A stretch of 15,466 bases of DNA. Origin: Tardiphaga sp. (lineage in GTDB: Bacteria; Pseudomonadota; Alphaproteobacteria; Rhizobiales; Xanthobacteraceae). A model generated the notes under the pieces. The model ran no database searches, was not told the origin of the DNA, and worked only from the letters and a program-made list of their open reading frames with translations. Position 1 is the first letter of the stretch; each line of letters begins with the position of its first letter. Shown piece after piece: positions 7,008 through 14,261 of this stretch. A program made the position numbers and the translations under genes. The DNA is taken from positions 1-15,466 of the forward strand of contig JAQGJY010000421.1 of assembly GCA_028290325.1 (NCBI GenBank). The letters run 5' to 3'.

Positions 7008-8243
7008 ATGCGCTTCAGTTTCATTCACGCCGCCGATCTGCATATCGACAGTCCGCTCGACGGGCTTGGCCTCAAGGACAAGGCCGTCGCGGCGCGATTC
7101 GCCGAGGCCGGCCGCCGCGCGGTCGAGGCGCTGGTGGCGGAGACCATCGCCAGCGATGCGGCGTTCCTCATCATCGCCGGCGATGTGTTCGACGGCGACT
7201 GGAAGGACGTCACGACCGGATTGTTCTTCGTGCGGGCGCTCGGCGCGCTGCACCGCGCCAACATCCCGACGATCCTGGTGAAAGGCAATCATGACGCCGA
7301 CAGCGTGATGTCGCGCGCGCTCAAATATCCTGACTCGGTGCAGACGTTCCCGTCCAACAAAGCCGGCAGCATCGCGCTCGACGCTTGGCGCGTCGCGCTG
7401 CATGGCCGCAGTTTTTCATCGCGCAACGTGCCGGATGATTTCGTGCAGAGCTATCCGACGCGGCGCGACGGCTGGCTCAATATCGGCGTGCTGCATACGG
7501 CGCTTGACGGCACCCGCGGTCACGAAGGCTATGCGCCGTGCAGCGTCGAGAGCCTGCGCCGCTTCGGCTATGACTACTGGGCGCTCGGGCATATCCACGC
7601 CGCCGAAATCGTCAGCCGCGATCCGTGGATCGTCTATCCGGGTAACTTGCAAGGCCGCAGCGTGCGCGAGACCGGCGCCAAGGGCGCGATGCGCGTCACG
7701 GTCGAGGACGGCCGCATCGTCGCTGTCACGCCGCTGGTGTTCGACGGCGCGCGCTGGGCGCACCAGACCATTGATGTCTCCGCCTGCGACAGCGCCAATG
7801 GCGTGCTGGATCGCATCGGTGCGACGCTGACCGAGCTGCATGCGCGCAGCGACGATCGCGCGCTGGCGGTGCGGATCACGCTGGCCGGCACGACGTCGCT
7901 GCACAACGCATTGATCGCCGATCGCGAGGTGATCCAGGACGAGGCGCGCGCGATCGGCTTTCGCGTCGCCGACGATTGCTGGGTCGAGCAGGTCAAGATC
8001 GCGACGACATTGCCGCCACAGCCGGAAGCGGCGTTGTCGCAAGCCGACCGTCTCGATGTCGCGCAACTGCTGGCGGCGGCGGTGGACGATCCGGCCTTCG
8101 ATGTCGAGCTGGCCGAGCTGCTCAAATCCATCGCCGACAAGATGCCGCGCGATTTGCGCGACCAGTTCGGCAGCGATCCGGAGCGGCTGAGGCGGCTCGC
8201 CGGCGAGGCGCGGGCTTTTCTCAACGGGCGTCTGTCGTCATGA
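7008..8243 (+). CDS. SbcD/Mre11-like metallophosphoesterase (YhaO type)
   Basis: This 411-residue protein is a calcineurin-like phosphoesterase of the DNA-repair nuclease branch, like Mre11, SbcD and B. subtilis YhaO. The two-metal ligands follow the Mre11 order: D10 and H12 (ADLH), D59 (AGDVFD), N94-H95 (KGNHD), H163 (LHT) and H195/H197 (GHIH). All are present, so an active Mn-dependent nuclease is expected. A C-terminal region of about 200 residues would contact the ATPase. The start at ATG 7008 puts the first metal strand at the N-terminus; a GTG at 6936 would add 24 unlikely residues. The stop overlaps the start of the large coiled-coil ATPase gene (ATGA, 8240-8243), the classic sbcDC arrangement. 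The likely role is processing DNA ends or hairpins during repair. Confidence 0.9.
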   Translation: MRFSFIHAADLHIDSPLDGLGLKDKAVAARFAEAGRRAVEALVAETIASDAAFLIIAGDVFDGDWKDVTTGLFFVRALGALHRANIPTILVKGNHDADSVMSRALKYPDSVQTFPSNKAGSIALDAWRVALHGRSFSSRNVPDDFVQSYPTRRDGWLNIGVLHTALDGTRGHEGYAPCSVESLRRFGYDYWALGHIHAAEIVSRDPWIVYPGNLQGRSVRETGAKGAMRVTVEDGRIVAVTPLVFDGARWAHQTIDVSACDSANGVLDRIGATLTELHARSDDRALAVRITLAGTTSLHNALIADREVIQDEARAIGFRVADDCWVEQVKIATTLPPQPEAALSQADRLDVAQLLAAAVDDPAFDVELAELLKSIADKMPRDLRDQFGSDPERLRRLAGEARAFLNGRLSS

Positions 8244-11200
8244 AGATCGAGAGCCTGACGCTGGAACGCTACGGCCTGTTCACCGACCGCGTGTTGACGT
8301 TCCGGCCGGATGCGTCGCTGCATGTGGTGTTCGGCGCCAACGAGGCCGGCAAGACCTCGATGCTGTCGGCGATCGGCGACCTGTTGTTCGGCTTCGGCCA
8401 TGTGACGACCTACGACTTCGTGAAGAGTCCGAAACCTTTGCGGGTCGGGGGCGCGTTTCGTCATTCCGACGGGCGGTTGCTCATTGCGCGTCGGCGCAAG
8501 GGCACCAAGAACACGCTGAGCGGCGCGCACGACGAGGCGTTGCCCGACGATTACCTCGCGCCCTTCGTCGCCGGGCTGACGCGCGCGGACTTCAATCGCG
8601 AGTTCGGCCTCACCGCGCCGGCTTTGCGGCAGGGCGGCAGCGATCTGCTCAAGGCCGGCGGCAGCCTCGCCGAAACGCTGGCCGCGAGTTCGGCCGGCGT
8701 GGCGTTGTTGGCGCAGCGGCGCGAGGCGCTGAAGGCCGAGGCCGACGAGATGTTCACGCCGCGCAAATCCAGCCGGCCATTCTATGTCGCGCTCGACCGC
8801 CATGATGCGGCGGCCAGCGCGTTGAAGGACGCCGTGGTCACGCGCGAGTCGCTGGACGGCGCGGAAGCCGCCGTCGTCGAAGCGCGCGCGCAGCTCGACG
8901 CCTTCAACGCGACACACGCGGCGACGGGCGGCGACCTCGCGCGCTGGCAGCGGACCTTGCGGGTGCGCGGCAAGCTCGCGCGGCTCGACAGCCTGCGCGC
9001 CGAGATCGAGGCGCATGCCGATCTGCCGGAGATCGCCCCGGCGACGCTGGACGCGTGGCGCGCGGCACTCGCCGACGACACGATGTTGGCGGATGAGTTG
9101 CGGGCGCTGGACAGCGCCGATGCGGTGGACGCCGCCGCGATCGCCGCGCTCGCGGTGGATGATGACGTGCTGGTGGCGGGCCCGGAGATCGATGCGCTGC
9201 GCGAGCGGCTTGGCGCGGTGCGCAAGGCGATCGACGATCTGCCGCGCCGGCGCCAGGCCCGGCAGGCGGCGCAGGATCAATTGACCGATGCCGCGCGGCG
9301 TCTCGGCCTCGCGTCGCACGACGACGTGCTGGCGCGTCAGCCGACCGACGCGGCGCTGGCACAGGCGCGCGCGGCGATCGACGCCGCGATCCGCGCGGCG
9401 CACGACGAGGCGCAGTCGCTGGAGCGCCACGCGCGGGCCTTGCGCGAGGTCGCCGACTTCGAGGGCGAGGATGCGGCGCGGACGATCGCCGATCCCGAAC
9501 CGTTGCGGCAGCGGCTCGATGCGCTGGCGGACGTTCCGGCGCTGGCCGACCGGTTGCGTCGCGATTCGTCCGCGCTGGCGCTGGAGCAGCGCCAGCTCGC
9601 CGCCGCCGTCGCGGCGCTCGATCCGCATCCCGGCGACGTGACGACGCTCGCGGCGCTGCCGCTGCCGGATCATGCGGTGATAACGGCGCATGCCCGCGCG
9701 GCCGAACTCGCCGATAACGAGATCGATCGCCTCGTCGAGGCGATCGCGGCGGGCGATATGGCGCTCGCGGCGACGCAGGCCGAGCTGACGCGATTGTCCG
9801 GGGACGGCACGGTCGCGAGCAAGGCCGATCTTTACATCGCGCGGCGGGCGCGCGACGCGCGTTTGCAGGCGCTGAAGGCCGCGCTGGACGGCGACCGTGC
9901 GATGCGTGATGCGCGGCTGGCGGACGTCGCGGCGGCGTCGATCGGGATCGACGACATCACCGATCGTTTGTTGAGCGACAGCGAGCGCGCCACGTTGCGC
10001 GAGGCGGCACTGGCGCGGCGCGATCAGCAGGCTCGCGAGCGCGACGACAGCGCCAGCCATCTGACGCGCTTGCAGGCGCGCCGCGACGCGGTCGAAACAT
10101 CATGGCGGCACAGCTGGGAGGCATCGCAGCTGTCGCCGCGCCGACCGGCCGAGATGCTGCGCTGGCGCGAGCGATTCGATCAGATCGTGACGCGGCTCGG
10201 CGCCGGTCAGGCTCAGCAGGCCGAACTGGACGTCCTCGACGCGCGGTTGCGTGAAAGCCGGGGCGCGTTGCTGACGCTGCTGGCCGCGATGGGCCGCGCG
10301 CCGGATGCGTCGCTCAACGCCGAGCTGCTCTATCGCGAAGCCAAAGCGCGCCTCGATGAGTTGCAGAAACATTGGGTCAACGCGAAAGAGCGCGACGTGG
10401 CGCGGCGGCGCGCCAACCGCGATCTGGCCGAGGCCGCCGCCGCCGTGGACTCCGCGCGGCGGCAACGCGTGGATCAGCAGGCGGCATGGCCGGCCGCGAT
10501 GGCGTCGGTCGGCCTGTCGGCCAGCGCCTCGCCGATCGAGGCCGACGCGGCGCTGGCGGTCTGGCAATCGGTTCCCGTGCATAAGCAGAGTTTCGAACGG
10601 GAAGGCCGCAGCGTCGAGACGATCGAGGCCGATCTGGCGGCGTTCGACCGCGATGTCGCCGCCATTGCCGCGCGCATCGCGCCGGATGCGGTGGCCACAT
10701 CGCAGCAGAGGCTTGCGGAGATGGCCGAGCGGCTCGCGGAGATGCGCCGCAATGCCGATGCGTGCCAGCGGCTGCGCGCTGCCGCGACCCGGCGCACGCA
10801 AACGCGGCAGTCGGTGATGGTGCAGCGACAGGCCCTGGCGAGCGGATTGGCGGAGGCAAGTCTCGCGCTCGGCGTCGCCGACATCGCGCAACTGGCCTTG
10901 CCGCTCGATCGGCTGATCGCGCGGCAGGCTTTGCGCAGCGAACGCGCCACGCAAGCCCGCGAGCTGCATGATATCGCCGACGGCCGCGATGAAGCGACGT
11001 TGCGCGCCGAACAAGCCGGCGTCGATCTCGATTTGCTGCCGGCGGACATCGCGCGCGCCACGCAGCAGCAGGATCAGGTGCTCGCCGACATGCGCGCGGC
11101 CTCGGCGCGGTTGCATCAGGCCGAGCAGAGCTTGGCGTTGCTGACCAAGGGCCGCGACGCCGTCGCCGCCGCGGCGGCGCGCGCCGAGGCCGCCACCGAG

Positions 11201-11683
11201 CTGACCGATATCGCGGAACGCTGGCTGTTGCGGGCGGCCGCCACGCGGCTGGCGACGCGCGCCATCGAGCGCCACCGCGCGCTGGTGCAGGATCCCCTGA
11301 TCGCACGCGCGAGCGCGTTGTTCGCCCTCGCAAGCACTGGCGCGTTCACTGGACTCGGCATCGATTACGGCGACGACGAGCAGCCGACCTTGCTGGCGCA
11401 ACGCGTCGACGGCAGCGTGCCCATCGCCGGCCTCAGCGAGGGCACGCGCGATCAACTATTTCTGGCGCTGAGGCTGGCGCTGCTGGAACGCCGCACGTCG
11501 GAACCGATGCCGTTCCTCGGCGACGACCTGCTGACAAGTTTCGACGAGCCACGCACCTCGGCGGCGCTAGGATTGCTCGCCGCTGCCGGCCGTGATCGGC
11601 AGATGATTTTGTTCACGCATCATCGGCACGTCGTCGACCTCGCCGCCGCGCACGGCGACGGCGTCGATGTCATCCGACTCTAA
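8240..11683 (+). CDS. SbcC/Rad50-like coiled-coil ATPase (YhaN type)
   Basis: This 1147-residue SMC-like ATPase is the expected partner of the upstream nuclease. The N-terminal head carries Walker A GANEAGKTS (32-40, K38). The C-terminal head carries the ABC signature LSEGTRDQ (1065-1072), the Walker B segment FLGDD (1092-1096), a FDEPR segment (1101-1105) and the switch histidine in FTHH (1125-1128). Between them lie about 850 residues rich in Ala, Arg, Leu, Glu and Gln that look coiled-coil. A tryptophan-rich stretch near 622-645 with SPRRPAEMLRW resembles a conserved block I recall in YhaN relatives. The whole protein has one cysteine (C842), so the CxxC zinc hook of SbcC and Rad50 is missing. 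ATG 8240 overlaps the nuclease stop and begins the head fold MKIESLTLERYG. Probable role: ATP-gated control of the nuclease in DNA repair. Confidence 0.9.
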   Translation: MKIESLTLERYGLFTDRVLTFRPDASLHVVFGANEAGKTSMLSAIGDLLFGFGHVTTYDFVKSPKPLRVGGAFRHSDGRLLIARRRKGTKNTLSGAHDEALPDDYLAPFVAGLTRADFNREFGLTAPALRQGGSDLLKAGGSLAETLAASSAGVALLAQRREALKAEADEMFTPRKSSRPFYVALDRHDAAASALKDAVVTRESLDGAEAAVVEARAQLDAFNATHAATGGDLARWQRTLRVRGKLARLDSLRAEIEAHADLPEIAPATLDAWRAALADDTMLADELRALDSADAVDAAAIAALAVDDDVLVAGPEIDALRERLGAVRKAIDDLPRRRQARQAAQDQLTDAARRLGLASHDDVLARQPTDAALAQARAAIDAAIRAAHDEAQSLERHARALREVADFEGEDAARTIADPEPLRQRLDALADVPALADRLRRDSSALALEQRQLAAAVAALDPHPGDVTTLAALPLPDHAVITAHARAAELADNEIDRLVEAIAAGDMALAATQAELTRLSGDGTVASKADLYIARRARDARLQALKAALDGDRAMRDARLADVAAASIGIDDITDRLLSDSERATLREAALARRDQQARERDDSASHLTRLQARRDAVETSWRHSWEASQLSPRRPAEMLRWRERFDQIVTRLGAGQAQQAELDVLDARLRESRGALLTLLAAMGRAPDASLNAELLYREAKARLDELQKHWVNAKERDVARRRANRDLAEAAAAVDSARRQRVDQQAAWPAAMASVGLSASASPIEADAALAVWQSVPVHKQSFEREGRSVETIEADLAAFDRDVAAIAARIAPDAVATSQQRLAEMAERLAEMRRNADACQRLRAAATRRTQTRQSVMVQRQALASGLAEASLALGVADIAQLALPLDRLIARQALRSERATQARELHDIADGRDEATLRAEQAGVDLDLLPADIARATQQQDQVLADMRAASARLHQAEQSLALLTKGRDAVAAAAARAEAATELTDIAERWLLRAAATRLATRAIERHRALVQDPLIARASALFALASTGAFTGLGIDYGDDEQPTLLAQRVDGSVPIAGLSEGTRDQLFLALRLALLERRTSEPMPFLGDDLLTSFDEPRTSAALGLLAAAGRDRQMILFTHHRHVVDLAAAHGDGVDVIRL

Positions 11684-11908
11684 TTATTTCTTCGAGCCGG
11701 CGACGCCGGCTTTGCCCCGCAACGCATCGATCATCTTCGAGGCTTCCGCCTTGGTCAGATCCTGGTCGGTCGGATCGGCCTCGTGCGCCTGCTCGCTGAG
11801 AGTCTTCAGGTAGGATTTCTGCGCGCCGGTCATCGGCTCGTCGCCCGAGACCCAGTCGTCGGGATTTTTTTCGGTGTTGGATTCGGCTGTGCTGGTTGTG
11901 GTTGCCAT
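11684..11908 (-). CDS. DUF3072 small protein
   Basis: This 74-residue hydrophilic protein matches DUF3072, whose recognisable core is DEPMTGAQKSYLKTLSEQA followed by LTKAEASKMIDALR. The core suggests two short helices after a disordered, threonine- and serine-rich N-terminus. The function is unknown. A good Shine-Dalgarno AGGAG (rc of 11916-11920) lies 7 nt before ATG 11908-11906, inside the end of the upstream gene. It is the second gene of a two-gene leftward operon with a one-base gap. Its stop TAA directly abuts the stop of the convergent ATPase gene. No membrane segment or signal peptide is present. Confidence 0.85.
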   Translation of the reverse strand: MATTTSTAESNTEKNPDDWVSGDEPMTGAQKSYLKTLSEQAHEADPTDQDLTKAEASKMIDALRGKAGVAGSKK

Positions 11909-11909
11909 G

Positions 11910-12095
11910 TCAAAACTCCTGTCGATCGCAACGCAGAAGTTCTGCTTCCGTTCCGGGCGAGACGGCGGTCTGGCGCGCCATCTGGGCCTCGTATTCGTCG
12001 GCGAGCTGGAGAAGTCGCCGCGCGGTTTCCGCGTCCGTCATTCGTGCGAGACGGTGACATTTGGCAATTTGGTTACGCAGCTCGACACTCGACAC
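11910..12095 (-). CDS. Small helical protein of unknown function
   Basis: This 61-residue protein starts with GTG (12095-12093), preceded by AGGGGG (rc of 12101-12106) at 5-nt spacing, a strong ribosome site that fixes the start. The core reads ELRNQIAKCHRLARMTD followed by AETARRLLQLADEYEAQM, predicting two amphipathic helices. I recall similar short hypothetical proteins in Bradyrhizobium-group genomes, but no function. The stop TGA is separated by one base from the ATG of the DUF3072 gene, so the two are surely translated from one message. It is cytoplasmic by composition. The support is the ribosome site, operon position and recalled conservation. Confidence 0.75.
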   Translation of the reverse strand: MSSVELRNQIAKCHRLARMTDAETARRLLQLADEYEAQMARQTAVSPGTEAELLRCDRQEF

Positions 12096-12129
12096 GGACG
12101 CCCCCTCACGACGATGACTGGACAGACAA

Positions 12130-12156
12130 CGGCATCATGCCGCCGACGTACGTCGG
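12130..12156. promoter_or_regulatory. Two contiguous perfect palindromes, possible operator
   Basis: CGGCATCATGCCG (12130-12142) is a 13-bp palindrome around a central C. It is followed without a gap by CCGACGTACGTCGG (12143-12156), a perfect 14-bp palindrome. They end 34 bp before the GTG of the 61-residue protein. They could be two dimer-binding sites or, in the leader RNA, two adjacent hairpins. No promoter boxes could be placed with confidence around them. Confidence 0.5.
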
Positions 12157-12225
12157 ATAGGGACAATTTGAATCGATATGGTTTGCGAAGTCTTACGAGA
12201 GGCGACTTGCGATAGGCGACTCCGT

Positions 12226-12268
12226 CATTCCGGGTTCCTCGCGCAACATGCGCGCGAGCCCAGGAATG
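12226..12268. repeat. Hairpin repeat element after the VOC gene
   Basis: CATTCC (12226-12231) pairs with GGAATG (12263-12268), GGG (12232-12234) with CCC (12259-12261), and CTCGCGC (12238-12244) with GCGCGAG (12252-12258). A TTC bulge, an A bulge and a 7-nt loop complete the stem. It sits six bases beyond the VOC stop on its coding strand, so it can act as a 3' stem. Its CATTCCGGG...GGAATG layout resembles dispersed intergenic palindromes I recall from Bradyrhizobium relatives. Confidence 0.55.
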
Positions 12269-12274
12269 TCAGCC

Positions 12275-13027
12275 TTAATAATCGAACCGTACGCCGCACA
12301 GTTCGATCGACCGACCGGTTACCGTATAGCCCCGCGCTTCGGCCGCGCGGCTGATGGCCGCGGCATCCACCACATCGAGATGCAGCGCGCGCAACGTCTC
12401 GCGCGGGCCGCCTTGGACGACGCGGATATCGATCAGCGGGGTCGGCAGCGTTCGGTCAGGCCCGAGCGGAATCTCGGTGATGGCGGACCAATGCGCGGCG
12501 ATGTCGTCGGGCGTCGGGCTTTCGATCTCGACCCGGGTGATGCGGCGGGTCACGTCGGTTTTGATATGCGCCTGCCAGTTGTGGCCGGCCGGATGATAGG
12601 GGCCGTCGAGCGCATCACCGCCCTGGGTGCGATCGAACTCGATCATCGCCGCGCGGCAATCGCGCGGATGCAATTGGATGCCGAAGAACGTCTCGTAATC
12701 CATCACATGGGCGATCGCGATGCCCAGCGACTCGGCATGCGCCTTGCGCCGCTCGACGTCGTTGCAATTGAAGATCGCCATATAGCCGCCAACGCCGCCG
12801 GAACGATCGAGGAAGCGGCCCGCGGCCGTGCCGTCGCGGGTCGGCGCGACGACTTCGAGAAACGCCTGGCCGAATGGAAACAACGCGTTCTCCAGGCCGT
12901 ATTTGCCAACCGCGTCGTCGCGATGGCACAGGCTGACGCCGAAGATCGACTGAATGTCGTCGATGGCGCGCGGCAGATCGCGCGACACCAGGCAAATTTG
13001 CCGCAATCGCAAAAAGCTCGTCGTCAT
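12275..13027 (-). CDS. VOC-superfamily (glyoxalase-like) protein
   Basis: This 250-residue protein belongs to the vicinal oxygen chelate superfamily, with an N-terminal module opening at LRLRQICLVSRDLPRAIDDI and a second module after about residue 150. Metal-ligand candidates E58 (FLEVVAP), H120 (QLHPRD) and E130 (MIEFD) are spaced as in metal-binding members. The family covers glyoxalases, ring-cleaving dioxygenases and isomerases, and I cannot choose among them. ATG 13027-13025 is supported by an AAGGAA ribosome site 6 nt upstream and by an ATGA overlap (13027-13024) with the stop of the FUSC gene. A frame start 17 codons upstream would lie inside the FUSC gene and is less likely. Co-translation with a putative aromatic-acid-type exporter hints at small organic-molecule metabolism, which is inference. 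Confidence 0.85.
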   Translation of the reverse strand: MTTSFLRLRQICLVSRDLPRAIDDIQSIFGVSLCHRDDAVGKYGLENALFPFGQAFLEVVAPTRDGTAAGRFLDRSGGVGGYMAIFNCNDVERRKAHAESLGIAIAHVMDYETFFGIQLHPRDCRAAMIEFDRTQGGDALDGPYHPAGHNWQAHIKTDVTRRITRVEIESPTPDDIAAHWSAITEIPLGPDRTLPTPLIDIRVVQGGPRETLRALHLDVVDAAAISRAAEARGYTVTGRSIELCGVRFDY

Positions 13028-14151
13028 GGCGTTTCCTTTTTTGTTTTTATGGTCGCGATCGTCTCGGGTTTGGCCCATTCGCTGACGATGCGTTCGAGGT
13101 CGCGCAGATTGCCATTCATCTGATCCAGCGCAAAGCCGAGCGCGAAGAACCGCTCGGCGACGTCGCCGGGCAAATCCCGCGTCATGTGATCGTGCCGCGC
13201 GGCGGTGACCTCCGCCGCATAGGCTTGTCGCGCGGCACGGATCGCATCACGCGACGGCGCGGCCTGGCGCGCGGCCAGGGCTGTGCCGCAATCATGCAGA
13301 TAGGCCGATATCGCCTCGCGGGCCTGCGTCAGCACCGGGCCGAAGCGCAACAGGATGACGTCCGGCAACGGCGCGGAGGCGGCGCGGCCGATCATCACCA
13401 TATCGTGCCGCAGCCGCAGCAGCGTCCGCAACAGCGGGCCGGTATCCGGACCCATCGCGACGCGGACGCGACGCTCGCGCTCGGCTTCCAGCGCGACACC
13501 GTTGAGCGCGACCAGCGATTGCCCGATGCCGTCCTGCAAGCGATGCAGGCCGTCGCGGTCGATGCCGCCGGTGACGCCGGCCAGCAGGCCCTCGAACGCC
13601 ACCGCCATCAGTTCGAGCGCTTTCGCGCCGGCGGCGACGGCAAGGCCGTGCGCGCGCGACGGCAGCACGATGAACGACACGCCGAGCCCGATCAGCGCGC
13701 CGACCGCGACTTCCAAAACGCGGTCGATGGCGGAGGCGACCGGATCGATGTGCGACATCAGCGGCACCAGCAGCACGATGATGGCGGTCACCGGGGCGGC
13801 GTTGAGGCCGGGGCGGATCGCGGCGAGCAGCGCCATCGGCAGGATCGCGAGCGCCAGCACCGCGAGCAAAGCCCATTCGCTGCTGTGCGGGATGAACACC
13901 GCGATCAAACCGCCATAGAGCGCGCCGCCGAGCGTCCCGATCAGATAATCGCCGGTCGTCTTGAGCGAGCGTCCGACGCTCAGCTGCGTGACGATGATCG
14001 AGGTCAGCACCGCCCACAGCGGCAGATGCAAGTTCAAAGCCTGCGCGATGACGTAGGACAACAGCGACGCGACCGTGATCCGCAGCGCCAGCCCGATCTC
14101 GGTGCGGCGGCGTTCCGCGACCTCGCTCAACCATGTCGACAGGTTTGCCAT
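13024..14151 (-). CDS. FUSC-family membrane protein, putative exporter
   Basis: This 375-residue protein resembles the FUSC / aromatic acid exporter group (relatives of AaeB and fusaric-acid resistance proteins). The N-terminal half has about six hydrophobic segments, near 20-40, 43-60, 70-88, 93-112, 119-133 and 148-164. The motif GDYLIGTLGGALYGGLIA (67-84) is typical of the family. The C-terminal 200 residues are cytoplasmic and helical. It is about half the size of AaeB and lacks a second membrane block, so it may work as a dimer. Substrate is unknown. ATG 14151-14149 was chosen because it gives the usual short N-terminus; a TTG 12 codons upstream is less plausible. No good ribosome site precedes it. 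It forms a pair with the VOC gene and is divergent from the MmgE/PrpD gene. Confidence 0.85.
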   Translation of the reverse strand: MANLSTWLSEVAERRRTEIGLALRITVASLLSYVIAQALNLHLPLWAVLTSIIVTQLSVGRSLKTTGDYLIGTLGGALYGGLIAVFIPHSSEWALLAVLALAILPMALLAAIRPGLNAAPVTAIIVLLVPLMSHIDPVASAIDRVLEVAVGALIGLGVSFIVLPSRAHGLAVAAGAKALELMAVAFEGLLAGVTGGIDRDGLHRLQDGIGQSLVALNGVALEAERERRVRVAMGPDTGPLLRTLLRLRHDMVMIGRAASAPLPDVILLRFGPVLTQAREAISAYLHDCGTALAARQAAPSRDAIRAARQAYAAEVTAARHDHMTRDLPGDVAERFFALGFALDQMNGNLRDLERIVSEWAKPETIATIKTKKETP

Positions 14152-14211
14152 CCGAGCTGTATCGCATGATCGCCCGGCGCGCTGCAAAGCGGCTGTGCCT
14201 GTGGATCACTT

Positions 14212-14232
14212 GTCCGCCGCGTGACGGCGGAC
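14212..14232. promoter_or_regulatory. Perfect 8-bp hairpin between divergent genes
   Basis: GTCCGCCG (14212-14219) pairs perfectly with CGGCGGAC (14225-14232) around the loop CGTGA. The element lies in the 110-bp spacer between the divergent FUSC and MmgE/PrpD genes, 29 bp before the latter's ATG. It could be an operator for either gene or a stem in the leader RNA. No promoter boxes were identified with confidence. Confidence 0.4.
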
Positions 14233-14261
14233 TACCGTGCCGCAAAATCGAGGAACCGTTC

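Noticed and set aside
5925..7403. A 492-codon open frame on the minus strand
   Set aside because: It runs antisense to the flavoprotein end, the dehydrogenase and the nuclease start, with composition typical of a shadow frame and no recognisable fold.
7634..10060. An 808-codon open frame on the minus strand, antisense to the nuclease and ATPase genes
   Set aside because: It is a mirror frame of GC-rich coding DNA: Arg-, Ala-, Gln- and His-rich with no domain, while the plus strand carries complete motifs.
10100..11455. A 451-codon minus-strand frame antisense to the ATPase
   Set aside because: Low-complexity Arg/Gly/Gln-rich translation; the plus strand encodes the conserved signature and head motifs there.
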